A DNA stretch of 64,000 nt from Flavobacteriales bacterium (GTDB lineage Bacteria > Bacteroidota > Bacteroidia > Flavobacteriales_F > PHOS-HE28): contig CP064979.1 in assembly GCA_016699575.1 (NCBI GenBank), positions 3,596,001-3,660,000 of the forward strand, given 5' to 3'. The notes beneath the pieces were generated by a model that saw nothing but the letters and a program-made list of their open reading frames with translations, was not told the DNA's origin and did no database searches. Shown in pieces: positions 26,387 to 35,113 of this stretch; positions within the stretch are counted from its first letter, which is position 1; the number at the start of each line of letters is the position of its first letter. The translations under genes and the position numbers were made by a program.

Positions 26387-27358
26387 ATGAACGATCATAT
26401 GGCACTGCGCAATCGCGCCCTGAAAGTCGGCGTGTTCTATGACGGCGGTTACTTCACGCACGTCACCAACTATTACAACTACGTGCACCCGCACCGCCGC
26501 CGCATCCACATAGGCGGCTTGCACGATCTGGTGCAGCACAAGCTGGCAGAGCTGGAAGGCACACGGCCGAGCCTTGCGCACATCATCGATGCACACTTCT
26601 TCCGCGGCCGGTTCAGCGCCAAAGAGGCCAATGAAAAGCCGAACCAGATCTTCAACGACCGGGTGTTCGATGAGGTGTTGATGTACAACGGGGTGCAGAC
26701 GCATTACCTGCCCGTTCGGGAAATGCGCGGCCGCAAAGCGGAGAAAGGCATCGATGTGCTGATGGCGTTGGAGACCTACGAGCTGGCCATGCACAAGCGG
26801 TATGATGTGGTGGTGCTCATTGCCAGCGATAGCGACCACGTGCCGCTGGTGCGCAAGCTGCACGCGCTGGGCTGCAAGACCATGTTGCTCGCGTGGGACT
26901 TCGAATACACCGACAACCTTTCGGGCGAACTGGTCACCACCCGCGTGAGCCGCGATCTGTGGAACATGGCGAGCTATCCGCTCGAGATGTGCCCCATCAT
27001 CGACGACGGGCTCAAGGAGGGGGATCCGCTGGTGCTCGACCTGTTCGTACAGAAGGAATCCGTTCGCCATGATGATGCCGGCATGGACCTTTTCGGCAAT
27101 GCCGACACCCGGACCGAGGAGCCCCGGCCCGAGCCGCAGTTGGTTGATGAGGAGCGGCACACCAGCACGGTGATGAGCAAATTCCACAGCTACGGTTTCA
27201 TCCGTTACCCGGACAACAACCTGTTCTTCATGCAGGACGATCTGGAGGGTGTGCTGTTCGGGGATCTGCAGCTCGGCGACCCGGTGGAGTTCAATGTGGC
27301 GCTGAACAACAAAGGCCAGCGTGTGGCCAAACACATCAGAAGAGCGCTACCAGCTTAG
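26387..27358 (+). CDS. NYN-domain nuclease-like protein with C-terminal cold-shock-like domain, 323 aa
   Basis: The N-terminal ~200 residues have the PIN-like NYN core: KVGVFYDGGYF with the first acid, EKGIDVLMALETYELA with the second, and VVLIASDSDHVPLVRKL with the third. These acids bind metal in NYN RNases such as LabA-type proteins. The C-terminal ~70 residues (SYGFIRYPDNNLFFMQ to GQRVAKHIRR) read as an OB-fold like a cold-shock domain, which would give RNA binding. The pairing suggests a cytoplasmic RNA-processing or RNA-decay factor. The stop overlaps the convergent kinase gene by four bases. Confidence 0.85.
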   Translation: MNDHMALRNRALKVGVFYDGGYFTHVTNYYNYVHPHRRRIHIGGLHDLVQHKLAELEGTRPSLAHIIDAHFFRGRFSAKEANEKPNQIFNDRVFDEVLMYNGVQTHYLPVREMRGRKAEKGIDVLMALETYELAMHKRYDVVVLIASDSDHVPLVRKLHALGCKTMLLAWDFEYTDNLSGELVTTRVSRDLWNMASYPLEMCPIIDDGLKEGDPLVLDLFVQKESVRHDDAGMDLFGNADTRTEEPRPEPQLVDEERHTSTVMSKFHSYGFIRYPDNNLFFMQDDLEGVLFGDLQLGDPVEFNVALNNKGQRVAKHIRRALPA

Positions 27359-28071
27359 TGCTGCAACGGCAGTGAGAGGGTGAACGTGCTGCCTTTGCCC
27401 GGTCCATCGCTTTGCCCGGACAGCGTGCCGCCCATCGCTTCAATGGTGCGTTTGCACACGGCGAGCGAGCTGCGCCCTTGTGACTCACCACCAGTGGTTC
27501 GGGAGTCGAGCCATGCATAGCGGATGAAAACACTTTCGAGATCGATGGACGAAAGCCCGACGCCATGGTCCTTCACGGTGACCTTTCCGGAAGAGGACGT
27601 TGCGGAAAGGCTCACTTCCACGGTGGAACCCGCCTGCGAGAACTTGCTCGCATTGCTGAGCAGGGCTTCAACGGCACTGAGCACGTGCCGCGCATCCGCA
27701 TGGCAGACCACGGGAACATGGCCGGTGGTGGCGATCTTCTGTTCCTTGTTCTTGAACCGGTAGGATTGGTTCGCAACGGCTTTTTCCAGGATCCCGGACA
27801 ATGGCACGGCCTCGAGGACGAATGCACCGGGCCCTCGCGGCACGCCAAGATCATCGAGCATCTGTTCCGTGATCTGCAGCACGGCGAACGCCTGCTTCTC
27901 CCCGAAGGCCAGCAGCTCACCTTGATCACCGTTCACTTGAAGTTGGCGCACTACCTCGAGCAGTCCGGCCAACCGGTTCTTCAGGTCGTGCGCATACTTG
28001 TGCAAGGCATCCGCCTGCTCCGGCGATGCAGGTGGCAGGTCACCTCGGGTAGTGGGCTTTTTCCCGACCAT
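27355..28071 (-). CDS. Cytosolic histidine kinase-like protein, 238 aa
   Basis: There is no membrane segment or sensory domain. The short dimerisation part carries a YAHDLKNRLAGLLEVV H-box, followed by an HATPase with LLSNASKFS, VTVKDHGVGLSSIDLE and a GKGSTFTLSLPL end. It is the third gene of a minus-strand run beginning with two receivers (28895 down); the gap to the receiver gene at 28075 is three bases. It may therefore phosphorylate or read those receivers. Confidence 0.85.
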   Translation of the reverse strand: MVGKKPTTRGDLPPASPEQADALHKYAHDLKNRLAGLLEVVRQLQVNGDQGELLAFGEKQAFAVLQITEQMLDDLGVPRGPGAFVLEAVPLSGILEKAVANQSYRFKNKEQKIATTGHVPVVCHADARHVLSAVEALLSNASKFSQAGSTVEVSLSATSSSGKVTVKDHGVGLSSIDLESVFIRYAWLDSRTTGGESQGRSSLAVCKRTIEAMGGTLSGQSDGPGKGSTFTLSLPLQH

Positions 28072-28074
28072 CGC

Positions 28075-28431
28075 TCAGGCCACGCGCATCAGCACCTCGG
28101 TGAGGCGGTCGCTGTCGATGGGCTTGCTCAGGTAGTGGCAGCCCTTCAACTGCCCGATGGCCTCGATGATCTCCGGCTTGGTGCTGGCGGTGAGGAAAAC
28201 GATCGGGATGGGATCCTTGGCGTGCAGTTCCTGGGCCAGTTGCAGGCCGTTCTTTTCGCCGCGCAGGTAGATGTCCATGATGATGAGATCGGGGCGCTCA
28301 GCAGCGATCATCTCTTCGGCTTCTTCGCTACTTCGTGCATTGCCGATCACTTCAAGGCCCATACGTTCGAGCTGCAGGCGGTAGCCGAAGGAGATGATGC
28401 TCTCGTCTTCGACGATCAATACTTTTTTCAT
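28075..28431 (-). CDS. Single-domain response regulator, 118 aa
   Basis: The whole protein is a CheY-like receiver: MKKVLIVEDESIIS holds the acidic pocket, DLIIMDIYL the phosphoacceptor Asp, FLTAST the conserved Thr and YLSKPID the Lys. No output domain is present, so it probably relays phosphate or acts by protein contact. Its start overlaps the stop of the upstream receiver gene by four bases. Confidence 0.93.
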   Translation of the reverse strand: MKKVLIVEDESIISFGYRLQLERMGLEVIGNARSSEEAEEMIAAERPDLIIMDIYLRGEKNGLQLAQELHAKDPIPIVFLTASTKPEIIEAIGQLKGCHYLSKPIDSDRLTEVLMRVA

Positions 28432-28895
28432 GGTGAGGGGGTGGGGGGCGGTGAAGTTAGGCCGGTACGTTGCGCATGCTCATGGCAGATGTTAAGGAAA
28501 CGGTCCACGTCGAGTGCTTTCTCGGCATAGCCGTTCACGAACGGGAAGGAGCGTGCCCGTTCGATGTCCGCCGGAAGAACGCTGCTGCTGAACATCACCA
28601 CCGTGGTGCGTTGATCGGGCAGCAATCCCTCGGTGGAACAATGGCCCAGGAAAGCGAACCCGTTCATCACGGGCATGTTGATGTCCACGAAGAGAACGTC
28701 CGGCGCATCGATGGTGCTGTGTTCGCGGTACCAGGCCAATGCATCGGCGCCCGATCGGAGCGTCGTTACACGGCCCACGAAGCCGGCGCGCTTGAGCACC
28801 ATGCGCGTTACGAAAATGCAATCGTCCTCGTCGTCGATCACCATCACGTGCCGAACGGCCGCAAGCGCCCCACCCCTCACTCCCTCCATGGTCAT
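28428..28895 (-). CDS. Single-domain response regulator, ~155 aa
   Basis: The receiver fold reads HVMVIDDEDDCIFVTRM, then DVLFVDINMPVMNGFAFL with the phosphoacceptor Asp and VVMFSSSVL with the Thr-site replaced by Ser. The conserved Lys block is replaced by GYAEKALDVDRF, which still holds a Lys. I take ATG 28895 (or 28889) as the start; the frame runs on to 29015 without conserved residues. It is translationally coupled to the next receiver. Confidence 0.85.
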   Translation of the reverse strand: MTMEGVRGGALAAVRHVMVIDDEDDCIFVTRMVLKRAGFVGRVTTLRSGADALAWYREHSTIDAPDVLFVDINMPVMNGFAFLGHCSTEGLLPDQRTTVVMFSSSVLPADIERARSFPFVNGYAEKALDVDRFLNICHEHAQRTGLTSPPPTPSP

Positions 28896-28987
28896 GGGCC
28901 GTTGGAACGGTGATGGGCGTTGGGAAGTTCCGGCACCGATCGAACCCGGCACGACTTGCCGTGTACCGCCTTCCCAAACGCCCACCA

Positions 28988-29857
28988 ATGGCAGATGGAC
29001 CTGCACGCCGAACATTGCTCAATTGGTTCCTGAGCGATGGCCGGCATTTCCAGATCGCGTTCCTGCTCTCGTTCCTCTGCTATGGTATCGGAGCTCTCCA
29101 GTGGGACGCTGAGCTAGGGCGGTATGCCATCATCGCCGCCACCTGCCTTGGCACGCAGTCCATCTTCATCGGGTTGCACGGCCTGGAGTGGCGCACGTTG
29201 AAGAGCGCAGCCGTTACCACGTTGGGGCTCTGCCTTCTGTTCAAGAGCGGCAGCCCCATCACGCTGGTCCTGGGTGCGTTCGTCGCCATTGCCAGCAAGT
29301 TCGTGCTGCGGGTAAGGGGCAAACATGTGTTCAACCCGGCCAACGTGGGCATTGTCGCCGCTATGCTTTTCACCGGCGATGCGTGGGTGAGCCCGGGACA
29401 GTGGGGTAGTGGCGCGGCCCTGGTCTTTCTGGTGGGCGTTGCCGGGTTGATGGTCGTTCTGCGTGTGGGGCGTATCGACACCAGCTTGACCTTCCTGCTC
29501 GCGTTCGCTGCGCTGCACTTCGTCCGCAACGTGCTCTACCTGGGCTGGGGCATCGATGTATGGCTGCACCAATTGACCAATGGGTCGCTGCTGCTTTTCA
29601 CCTTTTTCATGATCACCGATCCGGCCACAACGCCCAGTGCACCCCGCGCGCGCATCGGCTGGAGCATCGTTGTGGCGGTGCTAGCGTTCCTGCTCAGTTG
29701 GAGGTTCTTCGTGAATGCCGCACCGGTCTGGGCGCTCTTCTTCATCAGCTCCACCACGCCCTTCATTGACATGCTGTGGAAAGGAGAGCGCTTCGATTGG
29801 CTCAACGCCCGTCGAACGCCGCGAGGCCTTCCGCACCAAGCAACCATCAACCCGTAA
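28988..29857 (+). CDS. RnfD/NqrB-like membrane protein, 289 aa
   Basis: About nine hydrophobic segments include the family's landmarks: FKSGSPITLVLGAFVAIASK, RGKHVFNPANVGIVAAMLF and FFMITDPATTP. These match the RnfD/NqrB family, membrane subunits of sodium or proton-pumping NADH or ferredoxin oxidoreductases that carry FMN. No other Rnf or Nqr subunit is nearby, so this is a stand-alone homologue. It starts at ATG 28988, where conserved sequence begins. It is followed 15 bases later by the DUF2330 gene, so the two are probably co-transcribed. Confidence 0.8.
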   Translation: MADGPARRTLLNWFLSDGRHFQIAFLLSFLCYGIGALQWDAELGRYAIIAATCLGTQSIFIGLHGLEWRTLKSAAVTTLGLCLLFKSGSPITLVLGAFVAIASKFVLRVRGKHVFNPANVGIVAAMLFTGDAWVSPGQWGSGAALVFLVGVAGLMVVLRVGRIDTSLTFLLAFAALHFVRNVLYLGWGIDVWLHQLTNGSLLLFTFFMITDPATTPSAPRARIGWSIVVAVLAFLLSWRFFVNAAPVWALFFISSTTPFIDMLWKGERFDWLNARRTPRGLPHQATINP

Positions 29858-29872
29858 CCAACAACACACCCC

Positions 29873-31333
29873 ATGCTCCGTCCTTTCTTCCTCTCAGCCG
29901 CGGCCGTGATGGCCACCACGGCCTCCGCCTTCTGCGGCTTCTACGTGGCCAAGGCCGATGCCACCCTCTTCAACGACAAGAGCGAGGTGATCCTCGTGCG
30001 TGACGGCCTGCGCACCATCATCACAATGAGCAACGACTTCAAGGGCGACGTGCGCGATTTCGCCATGGTGGTGCCCGTGCCCGTTGTGCTGAAGGAGAGC
30101 GACATCCGGGTGGTTGACCGCACCATCTTCCAGAAGCTGGACAACTACAGCAGCCCTCGGCTGGTGGAATACTGGGACCAGAACCCATGCATGCAATGGC
30201 AGTATGCGGAGGAAAGGTCGATGCTGGACATGGTGGCCAATGGTGCTGCAGCCACCATGAAGAGGGAACAGAACGAGGACAAGGACTATGGTGTCACCAT
30301 CGAAGCCCAGTACACCGTCGGCGAATATGACATCCTCATCCTTAGCGCCACGGAAAGTGCCGGGCTGAAGGATTGGCTGACCATCAATGGCTACAAGATC
30401 CCGGCAACGGCACACGAGGTGCTCGATCCGTACATCAAGAGCAACCTCAAGTTCTTTGTCGTGAAGGTGGACCTGGACCAGCCACAGACGAAAGGCGATT
30501 ACCTGCGCCCGTTGCAGATCCAGTTCAGCCACGAGAAGTTCATGCTGCCCATCCGCTTGGGCATGGCCAACAGCATGGGCCAGCAGGACATGATCGTGTA
30601 CGCATTCACCCGCACCGGTCGTGTGGAGTGCGTGAACTACCGGACAGTGAAGGTGCCCACTGATCGCAACATCCCGCTGTTCGCACAGCAGAAGTTCGGG
30701 CCTATGTACAAGGACCTCTTCGCCCGTGCATGGAAGCGCGAAGGCCGCAACGCGATCTTCCTTGAGTACGCCTGGAACGTAACGCCCAGCTGGGGCGGCA
30801 TGAAGTGCGACCCGTGCGTGGGGCCGCCGCCGATGAACCAGGAATTCGTGGATGCCGGGGTGGATTGGGCCAGCGGTCCGAACGGCGGCAATGGCCAGCA
30901 GGTGTTCTTCACGCGGTTGCACGTGCGTTATGGCCGCGACAAATTCCCGCAGGACCTCATGTTCCAAGTGACACCGAACACCGAGCAGTTCCAGGCGCGG
31001 TACATCCTTACGCACCCCGCTCAAGGCGATCTCACATGCAGCGAAGGCCAGAGCTACCTGGAAGAACTCTACTACCGCCGCGTGCGCGAGATGGACGAAC
31101 TCTACGCGCTCACCGGCTGGGATCTGGGCATGCACCGCAACTACACGAACGAAGTGCGCGGCAAGTTGAGCCCTGAACGCCGCAACAGCTTGGATGTCGT
31201 GCCGCTCCCCGGTGGGCCATCGGCACCAGGCGGTGGAGCGGGCTGGAGGTTGTTGCTGATGGGCAGTGCGCTGCTTGCCGGGCTTTGGTACGCCCTCCGG
31301 ACAAGAACGCCATCGCCTGTGGGAGCGGTGTGA
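29873..31333 (+). CDS. DUF2330 protein, membrane-anchored, 486 aa
   Basis: A signal peptide (MLRPFFLSAAAVMATTASA) precedes CGFYVAKADATLFNDKSEVI, the opening block of DUF2330. Further blocks are FAMVVPVPVVLKESDI and SSPRLVEYWDQNPC. A C-terminal hydrophobic helix (LLLMGSALLAGLWYAL) followed by RTRTPS could hold it in the membrane, with the bulk in the periplasm. The function of DUF2330 is not established. Pairing with an RnfD-like gene suggests a role in a redox or ion-gradient system, but this is inference. Confidence 0.88.
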   Translation: MLRPFFLSAAAVMATTASAFCGFYVAKADATLFNDKSEVILVRDGLRTIITMSNDFKGDVRDFAMVVPVPVVLKESDIRVVDRTIFQKLDNYSSPRLVEYWDQNPCMQWQYAEERSMLDMVANGAAATMKREQNEDKDYGVTIEAQYTVGEYDILILSATESAGLKDWLTINGYKIPATAHEVLDPYIKSNLKFFVVKVDLDQPQTKGDYLRPLQIQFSHEKFMLPIRLGMANSMGQQDMIVYAFTRTGRVECVNYRTVKVPTDRNIPLFAQQKFGPMYKDLFARAWKREGRNAIFLEYAWNVTPSWGGMKCDPCVGPPPMNQEFVDAGVDWASGPNGGNGQQVFFTRLHVRYGRDKFPQDLMFQVTPNTEQFQARYILTHPAQGDLTCSEGQSYLEELYYRRVREMDELYALTGWDLGMHRNYTNEVRGKLSPERRNSLDVVPLPGGPSAPGGGAGWRLLLMGSALLAGLWYALRTRTPSPVGAV

Positions 31334-31356
31334 TGGCGGCAGGGTTGGGGGCAGGG

Positions 31357-31378
31357 CGCGGCGCTTTCGGGCGCCGCG
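31357..31378. terminator. GC-rich hairpin between convergent genes
   Basis: CGCGGCGC (31357-31364) pairs perfectly with GCGCCGCG (31371-31378), and TTCCTTTCC follows on the plus strand. It can serve both the DUF2330 gene and the convergent DMT-like gene. Confidence 0.7.
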
Positions 31379-31386
31379 TTCCTTTC

Positions 31387-31755
31387 CTACTTCTTGAACA
31401 CCAGCCAAACCGCAACCACCAAAAGCACTGCGGCCAGCGCATGGTTCCATCGCAGCTCTTCCTGCTTGAAAGCTATGAGCATGAACCCGGCGAACACCAC
31501 CAGCGTGGTCACTTCCTGCACCACCTTCAACTGGACCAGCGTGAACGGGCCGCCATGTTCGGCGTGACCGAGCCGGTTGGCGGGCACTTGCAGGCAGTAC
31601 TCGAAGAACGCCAAACCCCAACTGATGAGGATGATGCTGAACAAACCCAGTTGTTTGGCCCAATGCCACTCCCGGAACTTGAGATGACCGTACCAGGCGA
31701 GTGTCATGAACACGTTGCTGGCCACGAGCAGTAGAATGGTGAGGAGACCGCGCAT
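31387..31755 (-). CDS. DMT-family (DUF486) small membrane protein, 122 aa
   Basis: Four hydrophobic segments are visible: LLTILLLVASNVFMTLAWYG, LFSIILISWGLAFFEYCLQV, TLVVFAGFMLIAF and HALAAVLLVVAVWLVF. The order and the NVFMTLAWYGHLK and FFEYCLQVPANRLGH motifs match the DUF486 branch of the drug/metabolite transporter superfamily. The substrate is unknown. ATG 31755 is chosen because the upstream residues are polar and unconserved. Confidence 0.88.
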   Translation of the reverse strand: MRGLLTILLLVASNVFMTLAWYGHLKFREWHWAKQLGLFSIILISWGLAFFEYCLQVPANRLGHAEHGGPFTLVQLKVVQEVTTLVVFAGFMLIAFKQEELRWNHALAAVLLVVAVWLVFKK

Positions 31756-31853
31756 GGGATGACGCGCGAATGTGGGTTTCGTATCCGCGCTCTGATCGTC
31801 CGTTGCCTGTGTTCCATGCACTGTTGACTGTGGAAGGCCGCTACTTTCCCGCC

Positions 31854-32201
31854 ATGTTCGAGCATCGCAGCAAGCCGCTCTTGAGCCGGAAACGTTTCAT
31901 CCAGCGGCAGGTGAAGTACGCGTTGTTCGCCGTGGGCTTCATCGGCGTCTCGTTGGGGATCGGTGTATGGGGCTACATGTTTTTCGGGGGCTTCGATGCA
32001 GTGGATGCCCTATTGAACGCCAGCATGATCCTGGCGGGCATGGGCCCCATGGGCGAGCTGCCGGACGATGCGGCCAAGCTCTTCGCATCCTTCTATGCGC
32101 TCTATAGCGGAATTGCGTTGCTGACCACGGTAGGTGTAGTGCTGGCACCCCTTGTGCACCGGCTGTTGCACTCCCTGCACGTGGAGCAGGACGAGGACTA
32201 G
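31854..32201 (+). CDS. Two-helix membrane protein with channel-like loop, 115 aa
   Basis: After a basic N-terminus (MFEHRSKPLLSRKRFIQRQV) come one membrane helix (YALFAVGFIGVSLGIGVWGY), a re-entrant-looking loop (ALLNASMILAGMGPMGELP) and a second helix (GIALLTTVGVVLAPLVHRLL). The TM-loop-TM order recalls the pore half of ion channels, but the loop lacks the TVGYG filter. I recall similar conserved Bacteroidota proteins with no named function. TACTTTCC lies four bases before the ATG. Confidence 0.75.
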   Translation: MFEHRSKPLLSRKRFIQRQVKYALFAVGFIGVSLGIGVWGYMFFGGFDAVDALLNASMILAGMGPMGELPDDAAKLFASFYALYSGIALLTTVGVVLAPLVHRLLHSLHVEQDED

Positions 32202-32788
32202 CGGGTCTCCTTCCAGGTCTTGTATGTCGCTGACAGGTCTGGCTGGTCGGAGGGAACCTCGCGCAAGGGCTCAACCGCCTTGAGCGTGGCGTGCAATTGT
32301 GCAGGCAGTTGTTGGTAGAGCTTGGTGCCCTCCGTTTTCCAAGCGAGCATTTCATTGCTCACGTCCTTGACGGCCTTCGCCGGGTTGCCCACGATCACTT
32401 TACGGGGCTCCCAAACGCTGTCGGCCTGCAGGAATGCCAGTGCACCCACGATGCACTCATCGCCCAGCACCACGTTGTCCATGAGCACCGCGTTCATGCC
32501 CACGAGGCAGTTGCGGCCAACTGTGGCACCGTGAACGATCGCGCCGTGGCCGATATGGGCGCCTTCCATGAGCGTCACCGTTACGCCCGGGAACATGTGC
32601 ACAGTGCAGTTCTCCTGAACGTTGCATCCGTTCTCCACTACGATGGCTCCCCAGTCGCCGCGTAAGGCTGCACCGGGGCCGATGTACACATGCGCACCGA
32701 TCGTCACATGGCCTGTAACGGCAGCTTGAGGGTGCACGAAAGCGGTGGGATGGACCACGGGAACAATACCATTGAACGAGTAGATCAT
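32198..32788 (-). CDS. paaY: PaaY/gamma-carbonic-anhydrase-like hexapeptide-repeat protein, 196 aa
   Basis: The chain is a left-handed beta-helix of hexapeptide repeats (VTIGAHVYIGPGAALRG, GAHIGHGAIVHGATVG and NCLVGMNAVLMDNVVLG), with histidines in the positions that bind metal in gamma carbonic anhydrases. The end WEPRKVIVGNPAKAVKDV and the ~195-residue length with a C-terminal helical part match PaaY, a thioesterase that removes dead-end CoA products of the phenylacetate pathway. PaaZ is at the left edge of this window, which is consistent but 30 kb away. The start ATG 32788 opens the conserved MIYSFNGIVPVV. A generic acyltransferase is the alternative. Confidence 0.78.
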   Translation of the reverse strand: MIYSFNGIVPVVHPTAFVHPQAAVTGHVTIGAHVYIGPGAALRGDWGAIVVENGCNVQENCTVHMFPGVTVTLMEGAHIGHGAIVHGATVGRNCLVGMNAVLMDNVVLGDECIVGALAFLQADSVWEPRKVIVGNPAKAVKDVSNEMLAWKTEGTKLYQQLPAQLHATLKAVEPLREVPSDQPDLSATYKTWKETR

Positions 32789-32953
32789 GACGCTTGCGTG
32801 AAGGGCAAGGTTAGTCCGCAACGCGGCCAGAGGGAAGCCCGTGCGCACGATAAGGGATCGGGAACCCAATGTTAAGTCATTGTTACCAACCTATGGCGGG
32901 CCAAGCAGGATAAGGGCTCCGGATAGCTTCGCGGCCACAAAAAATCCGTCCCC

Positions 32954-33601
32954 ATGATCGGCTCGTTCTTCAAGATGTTCAAACCGAAGGACCGCATCTT
33001 CTTCTACCACTTCGAGGCGAGCGCGGCGAACGTGCTGAAGATGAGCGAGGACCTTATGGCCATCATGAACACCGGCCCTGGTGCCCAGCGGGATGCCATC
33101 CTGGAGCGCTTGCAGCAGGCGGAGCATGCCAACGATGATCTGACGCACACCATTTTCACCGATCTGGCACGCAACTTCATCACACCCATCGATCGGGAGG
33201 ACATCCACACGCTGGCCTCGGCCCTGGACGATATTGCCGACTACATCCTTGCCAGCGGCAAGAACCTTGAACTGTATGACGTCGGGGAGGTGGACGACAC
33301 CATCGTTGAGCTGGCCCGCTTGGTGAACGAAGGTTCGCGCATTGTGCAAATGGCGGTTCGCGAACTGCGCAACATGCACAAGATCGACACCATGGCCAGT
33401 GAGTTCGTGGTGAAGATCAACAGCATGGAGAACGAGGCGGACAAGGTGTTCGACCGCGGCATACAACGCCTGTTCAAGGAGGAGAAGGACCCCATCCGCC
33501 TGATGAAGTACCGCCTCATGTACCGCGATCTGGAGCTGGCCACGGACAAATGCGAGGATGTGGCCAACGTCATCGAGTCCATCATGCTGAAGTACGCCTG
33601 A
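32954..33601 (+). CDS. DUF47/PhoU-like phosphate transport accessory protein, 215 aa
   Basis: The protein is entirely helical and of usual length, starting MIGSFFKMFKPKDRIFFYHF with the DUF47 blocks PIDREDIHTLASALDDIADY and DKVFDRGIQRLF. DUF47 proteins are PhoU relatives that regulate Pit-type phosphate carriers. The PiT gene starts five bases after its stop, so the two form an operon. Confidence 0.93.
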   Translation: MIGSFFKMFKPKDRIFFYHFEASAANVLKMSEDLMAIMNTGPGAQRDAILERLQQAEHANDDLTHTIFTDLARNFITPIDREDIHTLASALDDIADYILASGKNLELYDVGEVDDTIVELARLVNEGSRIVQMAVRELRNMHKIDTMASEFVVKINSMENEADKVFDRGIQRLFKEEKDPIRLMKYRLMYRDLELATDKCEDVANVIESIMLKYA

Positions 33602-33605
33602 TCCG

Positions 33606-35009
33606 ATGACCCTGCTCATCGTCATCATCATCCTGGCGTTGGTGTTCGATTACATCAACGGCTTCCACGATGCGGCCAATTCCATCGCTACCGTGGTGAG
33701 CACCAAGGTGCTGTCGCCGTTCCAAGCGGTGCTTTGGGCGGCAGCGTTCAACTTCATCGCCTTCTTCATCTTCAAGGACCATGCGGTGGCGAACACCATC
33801 AGCAAGACGGTGATGAAGGACTTCATCACGCTGCCCGTGATCCTGAGCGGCCTGGTGGCGGCCATCACCTGGAACCTCCTCACATGGTGGTACGGCATCC
33901 CGAGCAGCAGCAGCCATACGCTCATCGGCGGGTTCGCCGGTGCTGCCATCGCGCATGCGTTCGTCACCGTCGGTTCCTTCGAACTGGGCGATGTGGTGGA
34001 GAAAACGAAGATCTCGCAAACCCTTCTGTTCATCTTCTTGGCGCCCTTGGTGGGCATGGTCATCAGCATGTTCATCACACTGGTCACCATCATGCGCAAC
34101 ACTTGGGCGCGCATCGGGGTCATCATCCTGGTCTCCGTGGCCACGTTCGTGCTCTTCAACAATCTGGAGCAGAGAAAGCTGAAGGAGAACGTGACCAAGC
34201 ATTGGAAGTTGGAGGACAAGAAGAAGGCCGCGAGCGAAGACCCCACCAAACAAGCCGAGGTGGACGCGGTGCTGGCCAAGGTGGAGGCGAGCAAGCCTTA
34301 TCTGGCGCGGTTCGACGAGCTCGGTGCTGCGGGCGTGGCTGAACTTGTGGTCGCGAACGTGGACCCCAAGGCCGATGCGGCGAAACTGACGAAGGACATC
34401 GGCAAAGCCGACAACAGCATCATCCAGTGGAGCCTGATGGGCTGCTCGTTGATCTTCATCCTTGCCTATCTCTACGTGGAGAAGGTGAAGAGCCCCACGG
34501 CGCACAGCATGGCCAACATGTTCAAGAAGCTGCAGTTGCTCAGCAGCGCGGCGTTCAGCATCGGCCATGGTGGCAACGATGCGCAGAAGGTGATGGGCAT
34601 CATCTGTGCCGCCATGATAGCGGGCGGTCAGCTTGATGACATCAAGAACATGCCCAATTGGATCCCGTTGGCATGTTACACCGCGATCGGTCTCGGCACG
34701 CTGAGCGGTGGCTGGAAGATCGTGAAGACCATGGGCACCCGTATCACCAAGGTGACCCCGCTGGAAGGCGTGTGCGCGGAGACCTCTGGTGCCATGACCT
34801 TGTACTTGACCGAACAGATGGGCATTCCCGTCAGTACCACGCACACCATCACAGGCAGCATCATCGGCGTAGGGGCCACCAAGCGGTTGAGCGCCGTGCG
34901 CTGGGGTGTAACGTTCCAGTTGCTGTGGGCGTGGATCCTCACCATACCCGTGAGCGCGTTGCTGGCAGGACTGGTCTATTGGATCTGCCGGATGGTGGGC
35001 CTGGCGTAA
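33606..35009 (+). CDS. Inorganic phosphate transporter, PiT family, 467 aa
   Basis: The PiT signatures are present: DYINGFHDAANSIATVVST near the N-terminus and IGHGGNDAQKVMGIICAAM in the second repeat, each preceding several membrane helices, and the C-terminal GIPVSTTHTITGSIIGVG. A ~110-residue hydrophilic loop (residues ~190-275) separates the halves, which is usual for this subfamily in Bacteroidota. It carries phosphate across the inner membrane with protons or sodium. It is coupled to the DUF47 gene. Confidence 0.95.
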   Translation: MTLLIVIIILALVFDYINGFHDAANSIATVVSTKVLSPFQAVLWAAAFNFIAFFIFKDHAVANTISKTVMKDFITLPVILSGLVAAITWNLLTWWYGIPSSSSHTLIGGFAGAAIAHAFVTVGSFELGDVVEKTKISQTLLFIFLAPLVGMVISMFITLVTIMRNTWARIGVIILVSVATFVLFNNLEQRKLKENVTKHWKLEDKKKAASEDPTKQAEVDAVLAKVEASKPYLARFDELGAAGVAELVVANVDPKADAAKLTKDIGKADNSIIQWSLMGCSLIFILAYLYVEKVKSPTAHSMANMFKKLQLLSSAAFSIGHGGNDAQKVMGIICAAMIAGGQLDDIKNMPNWIPLACYTAIGLGTLSGGWKIVKTMGTRITKVTPLEGVCAETSGAMTLYLTEQMGIPVSTTHTITGSIIGVGATKRLSAVRWGVTFQLLWAWILTIPVSALLAGLVYWICRMVGLA

Positions 35010-35113
35010 GCCGGAAACGAGGGAGCGGGAAGAATGTGGGGGCCAAGGGCACCGAACGGCGCTCCCATTTCCACATTTGCGGTGCCCGGCGTTCCCCGGC
35101 CCAGATCACGCTC

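Noticed and set aside
29894..31669. 591-codon minus-strand frame across DUF2330.
   Set aside because: It is a compositional shadow of the plus-strand gene, with no signal peptide or motif.
34658..35113. Upstream extension of the GlmU-like frame into the PiT gene.
   Set aside because: It overlaps PiT in another frame, and the conserved GlmU-like sequence starts at 35114.
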